A stretch of 45,058 nt of DNA from an uncultured Ignavibacteriales bacterium (GTDB lineage Bacteria > Bacteroidota > Ignavibacteria > Ignavibacteriales > Melioribacteraceae), in NCBI GenBank assembly GCA_947311785.1, contig CAMZLW010000045.1, positions 1-45,058 on the forward strand, written 5' to 3'. The notes below the pieces were generated by a model. That model ran no database searches and had not been told where the DNA came from. It saw only the letters and a program-made list of their open reading frames with translations. How positions within the stretch are numbered: position 1 is the stretch's first letter; every line of letters starts with the position of its first letter. The translations under genes were made by a program, and so were the position numbers. Shown piece by piece: positions 14,858-23,548 of the stretch.

Positions 14858-14889
14858 AAACCTACGGATTTTTGAAATCTCGGAGGTTT
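14858..14889. repeat. REP-like hairpin AAACCT...AGGTTT
   Basis: AAACCT (14858-14863) pairs with AGGTTT (14884-14889), and GATTT with AAATC closer to the loop, with mismatches between. It starts five bases after the folD stop. It could weaken read-through into deoC, but no T-run follows directly, so it is listed as a repeat and not as a terminator. Confidence 0.5.
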
Positions 14890-14928
14890 GCAAAAAAAGG
14901 TTGAAATCATATTTAAGGTAAATACTAA

Positions 14929-15693
14929 ATGAAAAATCTAAAATTAGATGATGCAGAATATATAAATGGATTTATTAAACTTAACAATGAAAGTTTAATA
15001 AACTTGGAAAAAAAATACACAAACGAAGAAATTGCCAAAACTATTGACCACACAATTCTTAAACCAGAGGCAACTCCCAATGATGTAATTGAAATATGCG
15101 ATGAAGCTATTGAGTATGATTTCGCTTCCGTATGTGTTAATTCGTGCTACACACCAATAGTAGCAAGTCAATTAGAGAATAGTGAAGCTAAAACATGCGT
15201 GGTAGTTGGCTTTCCGCTCGGAGCTACAAGTACTGCTTCTAAAGTTGCCGAAACACGTGATGCCATTGATTACGGTGCAAACGAAATTGATATGGTTATA
15301 AATGTTGGAATGCTAAAGCAAGAAGAATTTGAGTATGTGCTTAACGACATTAAAGCTGTTTCTGATACGGCACATGAAATGAATGCAATTTGTAAAGTTA
15401 TAATTGAAACATCACTTTTAACAGATGAAGAAAAAGTTAAAGTATGTTTAATTAGTAAAGAGGCAAGAGCCGATTTTGTTAAAACCTCAACTGGTTTTAA
15501 TGGTGGTGGTGCCACACCAAAAGATATATCATTAATGAAAAGAGTAGTTGGAGATAAGCTCAAAGTAAAAGCTTCTGGTGGCGTTCGCTCTCGTGAAGAT
15601 GCAGTTAAAGTATTAAATGCTGGTGCAGATAGAATAGGTGCAAGTGCAGGTGTTAAAATAGTAACAAATAAAATTGCAGATGGAAATTATTAA
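14929..15693 (+). CDS. deoC: Deoxyribose-phosphate aldolase
   Basis: Class I aldolase that splits 2-deoxyribose 5-phosphate to glyceraldehyde 3-phosphate and acetaldehyde in deoxynucleoside breakdown. The Schiff-base lysine is Lys185 in ADFVKTSTGF, the second active-site lysine is Lys214 in KVKASGGVR, and the aspartate is in NEIDMVINVG. TIDHTILKPEAT opens the barrel at about 39. The first 30 residues extend the common core. AAGGTAAATACTAA lies ahead of the ATG. The stop shares its last base with the ATG of the next gene (TAATG), the first of a chain of overlaps that runs to aroA. Confidence 0.95.
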   Translation: MKNLKLDDAEYINGFIKLNNESLINLEKKYTNEEIAKTIDHTILKPEATPNDVIEICDEAIEYDFASVCVNSCYTPIVASQLENSEAKTCVVVGFPLGATSTASKVAETRDAIDYGANEIDMVINVGMLKQEEFEYVLNDIKAVSDTAHEMNAICKVIIETSLLTDEEKVKVCLISKEARADFVKTSTGFNGGGATPKDISLMKRVVGDKLKVKASGGVRSREDAVKVLNAGADRIGASAGVKIVTNKIADGNY

Positions 15694-15920
15694 TGGTAAT
15701 TGATTTAGTTGTTATAATTGAAGAGGACGGATTTAATGCCGAAGTTCCTTCCTTAAAAGGTTGCGAAAGTTGGGCACATTCTGAAGATGAAGCGATTACA
15801 AACGCAGTTGAGCTAACACGATTTTATGCAAATATTAATGATGATATAGAAATTAAAGTCGATTTAGCTAGAAGAAGTAAAAAGAGAAAAGTTTATAAAC
15901 TAATATTTGATAAAGAATAA
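15693..15920 (+). CDS. HicB-like small protein
   Basis: A 75-residue protein of the HicB antitoxin-like fold: a beta-strand start (VIDLVVIIEEDGFNAEVPSLKGCESWAHSEDEA) as in HicB, then a helix (ITNAVELTRFYAN). No HicA toxin with its KGSHH motif is next to it, and no DNA-binding tail follows, so it does not look like a working toxin-antitoxin pair. It is locked between deoC and trmH by one-base TAATG overlaps at both ends, which means it is translated with them. A regulatory or chaperone role is possible. Function unknown. Confidence 0.7.
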   Translation: MVIDLVVIIEEDGFNAEVPSLKGCESWAHSEDEAITNAVELTRFYANINDDIEIKVDLARRSKKRKVYKLIFDKE

Positions 15921-16513
15921 TGTTGCAAAAATTTAAGACAGAAAAAAGATTAAAAAAAATCAGAAAGGTTGTAAAGCAACGCCAGCACTCACTTAAAGTA
16001 GTATTGGAAGATATTCACGATCCACATAATGTTAGTGCTATTTACAGAACTTGCGATTCGGTTGGTGTTGATAAAGTATCACTTCTTTACATCAAAGAAA
16101 AATTCCCTAAAATAAGTAGGGTCTCATCATCTTCTGCAAATAAGTGGGTTAAGTCAGAAAGATTCCAAACGGCTAAAGAATGTTTTGATAATTTACGAAA
16201 AGAAGGATTTAAAATTTATGCAAGCAAATTGGATGAGGGTGCAAAAGATTTATATGAGCTTAACTTAACAGAAAAGGTTGCAATAGTAATGGGTAACGAG
16301 CATCGCGGCATATCGGAAGAAGTTGTAGAACTTGCAGATGAAATTTTCTACATTCCAATGCGTGGAATGATACAAAGCCTTAATGTTTCGGTAGCTACAG
16401 CGGTTACACTTTACGAAGCCCAACGCCAGCGTGCTAATAGCGGGATGTATATAACATCCGATTTAAGTGATGAAAATTTAGAAACAGAAATTGATAAGTG
16501 GTGTGAAAAATGA
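15920..16513 (+). CDS. trmH: tRNA/rRNA 2'-O-methyltransferase, TrmH (SpoU) family
   Basis: SPOUT-class methyltransferase that uses S-adenosylmethionine to methylate a ribose 2'-OH, most likely Gm18 of tRNA. Motif 1 is LEDIHDPHNVSAIYRTCDSVGVDKV, motif 2 is VAIVMGNEHRGISEEVVELAD, and motif 3 is YIPMRGMIQSLNVSVATAVTLYEA, the trefoil-knot and cofactor site. At 197 residues it is the short TrmH type without an N-terminal RNA-binding domain of the RlmB kind. The start overlaps the HicB-like stop by one base, and the stop overlaps the aroA start by four bases (ATGA). TrmH rather than RlmB is favoured by the domain layout. Confidence 0.9.
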   Translation: MLQKFKTEKRLKKIRKVVKQRQHSLKVVLEDIHDPHNVSAIYRTCDSVGVDKVSLLYIKEKFPKISRVSSSSANKWVKSERFQTAKECFDNLRKEGFKIYASKLDEGAKDLYELNLTEKVAIVMGNEHRGISEEVVELADEIFYIPMRGMIQSLNVSVATAVTLYEAQRQRANSGMYITSDLSDENLETEIDKWCEK

Positions 16514-17793
16514 TACAAAAAATCGATAAAATAAATAGTGTTAAAGGCACCTTAACTTTGCCTGGAGATAAATCAATTTCGCATCGTGCAGTTATGTTTT
16601 CGGCAATGGCAGATGGTAAATCGACAGTGCAAAATTATTTAAACTCGGAAGATGTGAACTCAACAATTAATTGTTTTAGAAAACTAGGTTGCACAATTGA
16701 GCAGACTGAGACAACATTAGCCATAGTAGGCAAGGGCTTTGGAGGATTTCAGAAACCAGACTCAAATCTTGATGCTGGAAATTCTGGAACAACAACACGG
16801 TTAATTTCTGGAATTCTTGCTGCTCAAAAATTTGATACAACTATTGTTGGCGATGTTTCGCTTAGCAAGCGTCCCATGAAACGTGTAGTTGCTCCTCTTA
16901 CAGAAATGGGTGCAAAATTTGAAACTAGTGAGTTAGGTAGTTTGCCAATGAAAGTTTTTGCCTCCGATAAATTAAAGGCAATTGAATATGATATGCAAAT
17001 TGCATCGGCACAAATCAAAAGTGCAGTGCTTCTTGCTGGGTTGCATTTAGACGAAGCGACCGTAGTTGTTGAGCATTCACGAACTCGCAACCATACTGAA
17101 ACTCTACTTAAATTGAAGGTTGATGAGTTTGATGGATATAGAAAAATTTATTCGTCAAAAAATAATTATCCAAAACCAGCAAAGTATATTGTACCTGCTG
17201 ATATTTCTACATCAGCATTTTTTATGGTGTTGGCATTAAACCTTAAAAACTCCGAGTTACTTCTAAAAAATGTGTTGCTCAACGAAACTCGTGATGGAAT
17301 AATTAAAATATTGCAGCAAATGGGTGGTAAAATTGAGATAGAAAATCCAAGAGAAAGCAGTGGCGAAAAACTTGGAGACTTGCGAATATCGAGTAGTGAG
17401 CTGCATAATATTGAAATTGATAAAAATTTAATTCCAAATATTATTGATGAAATTCCAATACTTGCCGTTGCTGGTCTGTTTGCTAAAGGTAAATTTGTAA
17501 TCCGAAATGCTAAGGAGTTACGTTTTAAAGAATCGGATAGGATTGATGCATTGTGTTCAAACTTCCAGAGGCTTGGAGTTGAATGCACTGAATACGAAGA
17601 CGGTTTTGAAATTGATGGAAGTGTTAATAATGAAAATATTTTAGTTGAAAGTTTTCACGATCACCGCATAGCTATGGCGTTTGCAATTCTTGGAATGTTG
17701 GTAGGTAAAGGAATTGAGATTAATGACTTTGAATCTGTTGCAGTTTCAAATCCAAACTTTTTAAACCAAGTAGAAGAAATTGCTGTGAAATAA
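16510..17793 (+). CDS. aroA: 3-phosphoshikimate 1-carboxyvinyltransferase (EPSP synthase)
   Basis: Transfers enolpyruvyl from phosphoenolpyruvate to shikimate 3-phosphate, the sixth step of the shikimate pathway. Seen in order: GDKSISHRAVMFSA (about 21-34), LDAGNSGTTTRLISG, GDVSLSKRPMKR, LRFKESDRIDAL, and HDHRIAMAFAIL, all typical active-site blocks. The 427-residue length is normal. It overlaps trmH by four bases, so translation is coupled. The N-terminal block has the GxG loop found in class II-like enzymes of other bacteria. Aromatic synthesis genes are not clustered here. Confidence 0.96.
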   Translation: MIQKIDKINSVKGTLTLPGDKSISHRAVMFSAMADGKSTVQNYLNSEDVNSTINCFRKLGCTIEQTETTLAIVGKGFGGFQKPDSNLDAGNSGTTTRLISGILAAQKFDTTIVGDVSLSKRPMKRVVAPLTEMGAKFETSELGSLPMKVFASDKLKAIEYDMQIASAQIKSAVLLAGLHLDEATVVVEHSRTRNHTETLLKLKVDEFDGYRKIYSSKNNYPKPAKYIVPADISTSAFFMVLALNLKNSELLLKNVLLNETRDGIIKILQQMGGKIEIENPRESSGEKLGDLRISSSELHNIEIDKNLIPNIIDEIPILAVAGLFAKGKFVIRNAKELRFKESDRIDALCSNFQRLGVECTEYEDGFEIDGSVNNENILVESFHDHRIAMAFAILGMLVGKGIEINDFESVAVSNPNFLNQVEEIAVK

Positions 17794-17834
17794 TTTGTTA
17801 ATTCTACAAAATAAAAAATATGAAAGAGATAAAA

Positions 17835-18347
17835 ATGGACTTAAAAAAACTAATACGCGATGTTCCTAATTTTCCTATTGAAGGAATTGTTTTCAAAGAC
17901 ATAACCACACTTCTAAAAAATCCAAAAGGATACTCCGAAACGTTAGTTCAGCTTGTTGAATTGGCAAGAGATAAAGGTATTACAAAGGTTATTGGAATTG
18001 AATCGCGAGGATTTATTTTTGGTGGGGCAATAGCCGATAAGCTGGGAGCTGGATTTGTTCCAATAAGAAAGCCTGGCAAATTACCTGCTGAAACTGTTAC
18101 AGAAAGTTACGAACTCGAATATGGAACTGATGTAATTGAAATTCACAAAGATGCAATTGGACATGGAGATAAAATTTTACTTCACGATGATTTATTAGCA
18201 ACTGGTGGTACAATGGAAGCTGCATGCAAATTGGTAGAAAAATTAGGAGCAGAAATTGTTCAAATATCCGTTTTAATTGATTTAACATTTCTTAACGGAA
18301 AAGAAAAATTAAAACAATATGATGTTAAATCTCTAATTGAATATTAG
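17835..18347 (+). CDS. apt: Adenine phosphoribosyltransferase
   Basis: Salvages adenine with phosphoribosyl diphosphate to give AMP, in the cytoplasm. IRDVPNFPIEGIVFKDITTLL is the Apt-type N terminus, GIESRGFIFGGAIA and VPIRKPGKLPAET form the purine site, and ILLHDDLLATGGTMEAA is the PRPP loop. The ATG at 17835 gives 170 residues, the usual size, and has AAAGAGATAAAA upstream; the ATG at 17820 would add five residues and has no ribosome binding site. It follows aroA by about 40 bases and probably belongs to the same transcript. A repeat element begins just after its stop. Confidence 0.95.
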   Translation: MDLKKLIRDVPNFPIEGIVFKDITTLLKNPKGYSETLVQLVELARDKGITKVIGIESRGFIFGGAIADKLGAGFVPIRKPGKLPAETVTESYELEYGTDVIEIHKDAIGHGDKILLHDDLLATGGTMEAACKLVEKLGAEIVQISVLIDLTFLNGKEKLKQYDVKSLIEY

Positions 18348-18357
18348 AAACCCAAAC

Positions 18358-18527
18358 TCTTTTTGAACTTGTTGAAGTGTTTCAGCATCTATGAGTCCAA
18401 ATCTATGCAATGAACAAGGATTCTGAAATACTTCAGTAAGAGCCTCACTTCGAGAACCTCAGTGTAACACGGTGTTACACAACACCATAAATTTTGAATG
18501 ACCTTTAGGGTTATGCAAAGCCTTCTA
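18358..18527. repeat. Foldback element, TGCAAAGCC type (copy 2)
   Basis: It shares the core CACTTCGAGAACCTCAG (18446-18462), ATTCTGAAATACTTCA upstream and the right end AGGGTTATGCAAAGCCTTCT (18507-18526) with the copy at 5171. The left end is worn or cut and starts within a few bases of the apt stop. A short palindrome, GTGTAACACGGTGTTACAC, lies at about 18462-18481. Confidence 0.72.
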
Positions 18528-18573
18528 CTAAATAAACTATGATTCCGCTCCCAAAAATATATATTTAATTAAC

Positions 18574-18638
18574 CCACGACTTCAGTCGTGGTGAAACAAG
18601 TTAAAAACACACCCTCCTAAACGGACTTTAGTCCGTTT
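18574..18638. repeat. Pair of REP-like hairpins before the FapA gene
   Basis: CCACGAC-TTCA-GTCGTGG (18574-18591) and AAACGGAC-TTTA-GTCCGTTT (18619-18638) are perfect stem-loops with four-base loops, 27 bases apart. Such palindromes resemble REP sequences mobilised by REP-associated tyrosine transposases (TnpA-REP), but none is encoded here. Together with the foldback copy they fill the 373-base gap 18348-18720, in which no gene is visible. Confidence 0.7.
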
Positions 18639-18720
18639 GGGACTTCTCGGAGTGGACTCAACTATTCAGATAATATTTCGATAATTGTGCAGTTAATCTT
18701 TTATTAATTGTGAGTGTTTT

Positions 18721-20445
18721 GTGGAAAATGATTTCCAAAATATACCTTACTTTAAGTTTTATGTTGAACCTCAATGTGGTGAAAAAGTAAGTGAAATATT
18801 AAATAAAGTTGCCGATGGATTTATTCACTACTTGAAAATTAGTAGTGAAGTGAGGGTAGCTGTAACCATTCCAAAAGATACACATCTATTTAATTACATT
18901 TCTCCATTGGCAAGAATTCAAGATAATAGTTCTGAAAATGAGGATGTTTCAAACATTTATTCTATTGAAGACTTAAAAACACTACGCAGTGATGGAGAAA
19001 AATATTTTGCTGCAAGTGATGGTGTGCTTGTTTGTTATGATAGCAAAATAAAATTTATTCCAATTTTATACGATAGTGTTTGTGATATTGAAATTAGCGA
19101 AGATAAAAAAAATGCTACTGCAACATTTTATCCCGCTGCATCTAACGGAAAACAACTAATTGTAACAGATGTGATAAAAAAAATTAGAGAGCAAAGCATC
19201 ACTGCACCACTAGAAAAACTTAATATAGTTAAAGCATTAGAGTTAGTGAAAAATAGAAATGAAGTTATTGAAAATATAATTGTTGCAAAGGAAAAAGAGC
19301 CAAAGCCTGGCAAAGCGGCATGGGTTGAGTATCTTTTTGATACAAATAAAAAAGCAGTACCAATTATTGACGAGAATGGAAATATTGATTTTCATAATTT
19401 AAACTTAATTGAGTCAGTTACCGAAAATCAAAAAATTGGAATTTTTCATCCTATGATTGAAGGAGAAGATGGAACTGATTTATTTGGTAAAATAATAATT
19501 GCCCCAAAACTAAAAGATACAAATCCACCCAAAGGAAAAAATATTTACTATCGCGAAGAAGAACCAAATCATATTTTATCAAAAATAGATGGACATATTT
19601 CGCTTGTTGGTAACGATATTGTTATTACAAACCTATATAATATTAGGGGCGATGTCGATTTTCATACTGGAAATGTTGTAAGCAAAGGGTCATTAAATAT
19701 CACTAAAAATGTTAAAAGTGGATTTAACTTAGAGATGAGTGAAAATATTACAATTGGTGGATATGTCAAAGATTCGGAAATAAAATCTGGTGGCGATATA
19801 TCTATTAGAGGTGGTTTTAGTGGCACAGGTAAAGGTAAAATTACTGCAGGTGGAAATGTAAATATACGATATATTAGAAATCAGGAAGTCTATAGTCGTG
19901 GAGATATTATTGTTGAAAAAGAAGTGGTTGAGGCAAAACTATTTGCAAAGGGTGATATAAAATCTGCAAGCAACAGAATGATGCTTGTTGGAGGGAGTGC
20001 CGTTGCAGGTGGTAACATTATTGTAAACACTTTAGGACACGAATATGGGATGGAAACTAGGGTTGAAGCAGGAAGTGATTACGTTGTAAAAATAAAATTA
20101 AAAGTTATTAATGATGAATGTAAAATTATGAAAAAGGATTTAAGCAAATTAAAAGAGCAAATTGCTACTTCATTAGCAGGTGGAAGTGTTGGCAAATTAG
20201 CAAAAGCTCTCTTAATTAAACAACAGTTAATGAAAAAACAATACGAGTTGTTACAAAAAAAGAGAAGTGATTTGCAAGCTAGTGTTTCTGCTTTATCAGG
20301 TGCTAAAATTACTGTTAGTGGAAATATATATCCAGGAGTAAAAATATATATTGATGGTTACAAATTTAAAGTAAAAGAGCTTATGAATGCAAAATTATTT
20401 TACGCTTCGGTAGACGAAGAGGGGATTGTTGTTACTGATGTTTAG
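18721..20445 (+). CDS. FapA-like protein (DUF342, polymer-forming domain)
   Basis: Member of the FapA/DUF342 family, cytoplasmic proteins of unclear role named from flagellar assembly in Vibrio. After a variable N terminus (about 1-210), the FapA core reads EDGTDLFGKIIIAP and KDTNPPKGKNI, then a right-handed beta-helix-like run of GGDISIRGGFSG, AGGNVNIRYIRN, SRGDIIVEKEVV and AKGDIKSAS repeats. A coiled coil follows (about 455-525, KIMKKDLSKLKEQIATSL), and a final strand GNIYPGVKIYIDG. Length 574 fits the family. Translation starts at GTG 18721; no better in-frame start is visible. There are no flagellar genes in the window, so a non-flagellar role is likely. Confidence 0.82.
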   Translation: MENDFQNIPYFKFYVEPQCGEKVSEILNKVADGFIHYLKISSEVRVAVTIPKDTHLFNYISPLARIQDNSSENEDVSNIYSIEDLKTLRSDGEKYFAASDGVLVCYDSKIKFIPILYDSVCDIEISEDKKNATATFYPAASNGKQLIVTDVIKKIREQSITAPLEKLNIVKALELVKNRNEVIENIIVAKEKEPKPGKAAWVEYLFDTNKKAVPIIDENGNIDFHNLNLIESVTENQKIGIFHPMIEGEDGTDLFGKIIIAPKLKDTNPPKGKNIYYREEEPNHILSKIDGHISLVGNDIVITNLYNIRGDVDFHTGNVVSKGSLNITKNVKSGFNLEMSENITIGGYVKDSEIKSGGDISIRGGFSGTGKGKITAGGNVNIRYIRNQEVYSRGDIIVEKEVVEAKLFAKGDIKSASNRMMLVGGSAVAGGNIIVNTLGHEYGMETRVEAGSDYVVKIKLKVINDECKIMKKDLSKLKEQIATSLAGGSVGKLAKALLIKQQLMKKQYELLQKKRSDLQASVSALSGAKITVSGNIYPGVKIYIDGYKFKVKELMNAKLFYASVDEEGIVVTDV

Positions 20446-20469
20446 ATATAAAATAGGGATATGACAAAA

Positions 20470-20510
20470 AAAGACACAAACAAAAAAAATAGTTTTTAGC
20501 TTGTGTCTTT
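20470..20510 (-). terminator. Hairpin terminator between the FapA gene and tRNA-Leu
   Basis: AAAGACACAA (20470-20479) pairs perfectly with TTGTGTCTTT (20501-20510). On the minus strand the stem is followed by a T-run (complement of 20463-20472), so it should stop transcription of the tRNA. In the other direction it could serve the FapA gene, but the T-run is weaker. Confidence 0.75.
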
Positions 20511-20519
20511 ATTCTGTTG

Positions 20520-20603
20520 TACCGAAGGCCGGACTCGAACCGGCACTCAGTTGCCCAAACTGGATTTTGAATCCAGCGCGTCTACCAATTCCGCCACTCC
20601 GGC
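20520..20603 (-). tRNA. tRNA-Leu, anticodon CAA
   Basis: 84 bases on the minus strand. The acceptor 5' strand is GCCGGAG (20597-20603), the D arm contains GGCGGAATTGGTAGACGCGC, the anticodon stem CTGGA encloses the loop TTCAAAA with anticodon CAA (20567-20569), a long variable arm (AGTTTGGGCAACTGAG) marks a class II tRNA, and the T arm reads GCCGG TTCGAGT CCGGC. The acceptor has a G-U pair at its first position and another inside. It has the discriminator A. CCA is not encoded. The gene is a single tRNA, not part of a cluster. Confidence 0.95.
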
Positions 20604-20833
20604 AACAAAAATTTGAATCCTAAAGTTAGTAAAGTAGAGTTTTATTTACAAGAACGATTTTTGATTTCTGAAAATAATAAATTGCTGTATATAATTATCT
20701 TCTCGTGTGGCTCAATAGAAAATGAATGTTTCATATTAGTGAAACTTGAATATTACCCAAATCTATCCTCTCATTGTTAAAAGTATTTAATTATATTTTG
20801 GGTTTAAAAAACAGAAAGATAGGGAAGGTGTTT

Positions 20834-21880
20834 TTGAATATAAATAATAAGTATTTAAGTAAAATTAATTTATCTAAAAATGAATTGTTTTTTATTATTG
20901 GGGTTTGGAGTTTTATAGTTGGTGTCCTATTATTTTCTTTTTTAGGTCCCAATTATTTTGAAGGAAATGCACCAAAAAAGTTTGTTGTAAAACAAGGCGA
21001 TACATTCTCAAAAGTTGTAGATAATTTATGCAAAGAGAACATAATTGGAAATTCCACAAGTATGAATGTTGTTGCATTCCTCTACGGTGCTGAAACAAGA
21101 GTTAAGGCTGGTGCATATCAAATTGAAAACGGATTAAATTATTTTCAATTAATCAATTTATTTGTAAAGGGAACGCCAGGAAATCAAATAAGGGTTACTA
21201 TTCCAGAAGGAATATGGCAACATAACTTAGCTAAACTACTTGAGGATAAGTTAGGTATTAGTGCTAAAAAATTTTTAGAGTTGAGTAAAGATAGGTCGTT
21301 CCTTAATTCGTTAAGAATTGTGTCGAACAATTTGGAAGGATATTTGCTTCCTAACACTTACGATTTTTTTGAAAACACATCTGAAGAAGCCATAATACGA
21401 AAACTAAAAAATGAAATGGATAAAATTTTTAGAGATAAATCTGTTATTGAACAAATGGCTAAATTAAATATGACTAAAAATGAAATTTTAACTTTAGCCT
21501 CAATTATAGATGGAGAAACTAATAAAGTATCTGAGTTGAAAACCATTTCTGGCGTTTATCATAATCGTTTAAAAAGAGGAATTATTTTACAAGCAGACCC
21601 AACAATACAGTACCTTAAAAGGCACATGCGTAGCAAGAACAAAGTTTATTATAAAGATTTAGAAATAGATTCGCCTTACAACACCTATAAATACAAAGGA
21701 TTGCCACCAAGCCCAATTAATAACCCAGGTAAAAATGCAGTGCTTGCAGCAATATTTCCTGAAAAAACAGAATACATATTTTTTGTTGCCGATGGAACTG
21801 GTGGACATAAATTTGCAAAAAAACTTAGTGAGCATAACAGAAATGTTAGAGCATACAGACGATGGAGAAGTTCGCAATGA
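20834..21880 (+). CDS. mltG: Endolytic transglycosylase MltG (YceG family)
   Basis: Inner-membrane lytic transglycosylase that cuts nascent glycan strands and is thought to end their growth. One membrane segment (about 22-40: FFIIGVWSFIVGVLLFSFLG) is followed by a LysM-like part (FVVKQGDTFSKVVDNL), and the YceG catalytic domain: LTLASIIDGETNK with the catalytic glutamate, SGVYHNRLKRGIILQADPTIQY, and SPYNTYKYKGLPPSPINNPG. The usual VEKE is IDGE here. The start is a TTG at 20834 with AGGGAAGG five bases upstream; earlier TTG at 20774 and GTG at 20828 lack such a site. The stop overlaps the next gene by four bases. Confidence 0.9.
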   Translation: MNINNKYLSKINLSKNELFFIIGVWSFIVGVLLFSFLGPNYFEGNAPKKFVVKQGDTFSKVVDNLCKENIIGNSTSMNVVAFLYGAETRVKAGAYQIENGLNYFQLINLFVKGTPGNQIRVTIPEGIWQHNLAKLLEDKLGISAKKFLELSKDRSFLNSLRIVSNNLEGYLLPNTYDFFENTSEEAIIRKLKNEMDKIFRDKSVIEQMAKLNMTKNEILTLASIIDGETNKVSELKTISGVYHNRLKRGIILQADPTIQYLKRHMRSKNKVYYKDLEIDSPYNTYKYKGLPPSPINNPGKNAVLAAIFPEKTEYIFFVADGTGGHKFAKKLSEHNRNVRAYRRWRSSQ

Positions 21881-23535
21881 AAAAAGTTGCAATATATTTT
21901 GTAATACTCCTTTTGGCTTTTATACTTGTAAAATGTGCTAATCAGCAAAACCCTCCTGGAGGACCTAAAGATACTGTGCCACCAGAAATTGTTGGAGTTT
22001 ATCCTGAAAATGGAACGCTAAATTTTTCTGATGATTATTTTGAAATTGATTTTTCAGAATATGTTGATAAATTATCACTTCTTGATGCACTTTTTATTTC
22101 TCCTGAAATTAAAAATCTTGATTACAACTGGAGTGGCACTTCTGTTGAAATTACTTTTGATGATACGCTTAATAAAAATACTACATATACTATTTCAATT
22201 GGGTCGGGGATAAAGGATTTGAATAATAAAAATCCTATGGCTGAGGCAATGAACATATCGTTCTCTACTGGAAACAAAATTGATGTTGGAAAAATATATG
22301 GACGTGTTTACAGTAGCGATATTACGGGAACAATGGTTTTTGCATATTTAAAAGCAGATACTTTTGCCAATCCTATTTCTACAAAACCACAAAACCTTAC
22401 TCAAGTAGGGGAGAACGGAGAGTATAAATTACTTGGCTTAAAAAATGGCGAGTATAGAATATTTGCAATTAAAGATGAGGGCGGAAATCGTCTTTACAAT
22501 ATTGGTGATGATGCCTATGGAGTTAATTCAAAAAATATTGTAATTACGGATTCACTTAATTCTATTGAGGGAATTGAATTTAAGCTAACAATTGAAGATA
22601 CTATTCCTCCTTTTATCTCAAATGTTACAATGACTGATAAACACCATTTAGCAATTGAGTATTCTGAGCCTTTAGACTCAACAAAACTAATTGCTAACAA
22701 CTTTTATATTGTTGATTCATTATCAAATAGTAGTGTTGATGTAAAATATTTATATCAAGGTAATAAAAGAAAATTTGAATATTTAGTCGCTATTTCTGAT
22801 TCACTAAATAATGATGGAAAATATTTTTTAATTGCAGAAAACATATTTGACAAATATCAAAATATTACTACTTACGAAAGTTACGAATTTGTTGTTAACG
22901 ATAAGCCCGATACTTTAGTGCCAGTTATTAAGAGTATTAGCACACCGTTTGAAAAAAAGAAAATAGATTTTATTACTCCAGAATTTACAATAAATTTTAA
23001 TGACGGAGTTGATGTAGGGCAACTCCAGTATGCACTTTTGTTGGATAAATATAATTGGCAAATAATAAAAAGTAACGATGCTACTTTTGTTGTTGAAATA
23101 CTTGATGAGTTAGAAGCCAATAAGAAAATTGAATTTGAAATTAATAGAAAATTGTTAACAGATGCTGCAGGTAATAGCATAGATTCAATAGAAGCGTTTT
23201 CACTTGAAACGCTTACTGGACGTGAGTTTTCTGGCTTATCTGGTAGAGTTAAAGCTACCGATACTACATTCACTTTACAAATTGTAATTAATAATGTAGA
23301 ATCTGGAGTTAGTTACATCACTAAAGTTAAAGACGATAATCAATATATTTTTGAACGAATTTTACCAGGTAAATATACAATATGGCTTTTTGATGATTTG
23401 AATAATGATGGCAAATATAATTTTGGAAGTATTTCTCCATTTGAGCTATCGGAAGAGTTTTTCGTTCATCCAGATACAGTAAACCTACGCCCACGTTGGC
23501 CAGTTGGTGATGTTAATATTGAAGCATCTTTTTAA
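21877..23535 (+). CDS. Ig-like (Big_5/SbsA-type) lipoprotein
   Basis: Envelope lipoprotein of a type common in Bacteroidota, function unknown. The start at 21877 overlaps the mltG stop as ATGA. The signal MKKVAIYFVILLLAFILVKC ends at Cys20. It is followed by the hallmark NPPGGPKDTVPPEIVGVYPENGT, an SbsA/Big_5-like Ig domain (about 35-125) with YFEIDFSEYVD and NTTYTISIGSGIKDLN. A carboxypeptidase-regulatory-like fold (GRVYSSDITGTMVFAYL, YKLLGLKNGEYRIFAIKD) comes next, then repeats of the Ig-like pattern. The end (DLNNDGKYNFGSISPFELSEEFFVHPDTVNLRPRW) is typical of this protein group. Coupling with mltG suggests a cell-envelope role. Confidence 0.82.
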   Translation: MKKVAIYFVILLLAFILVKCANQQNPPGGPKDTVPPEIVGVYPENGTLNFSDDYFEIDFSEYVDKLSLLDALFISPEIKNLDYNWSGTSVEITFDDTLNKNTTYTISIGSGIKDLNNKNPMAEAMNISFSTGNKIDVGKIYGRVYSSDITGTMVFAYLKADTFANPISTKPQNLTQVGENGEYKLLGLKNGEYRIFAIKDEGGNRLYNIGDDAYGVNSKNIVITDSLNSIEGIEFKLTIEDTIPPFISNVTMTDKHHLAIEYSEPLDSTKLIANNFYIVDSLSNSSVDVKYLYQGNKRKFEYLVAISDSLNNDGKYFLIAENIFDKYQNITTYESYEFVVNDKPDTLVPVIKSISTPFEKKKIDFITPEFTINFNDGVDVGQLQYALLLDKYNWQIIKSNDATFVVEILDELEANKKIEFEINRKLLTDAAGNSIDSIEAFSLETLTGREFSGLSGRVKATDTTFTLQIVINNVESGVSYITKVKDDNQYIFERILPGKYTIWLFDDLNNDGKYNFGSISPFELSEEFFVHPDTVNLRPRWPVGDVNIEASF

Positions 23536-23548
23536 TTGATTTTGGATA

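Noticed and set aside
14858-14889. Terminator after folD
   Set aside because: The hairpin has internal mismatches and no T-run; it resembles a REP unit.
15693-15920. HicAB toxin-antitoxin system
   Set aside because: No HicA-like frame is found on either side; both neighbours are clear housekeeping genes with overlapping codons.
20774-20833. Earlier TTG start for mltG at 20774
   Set aside because: No ribosome binding site is upstream, whereas TTG 20834 has AGGGAAGG at a good distance and keeps the membrane segment near the N terminus.
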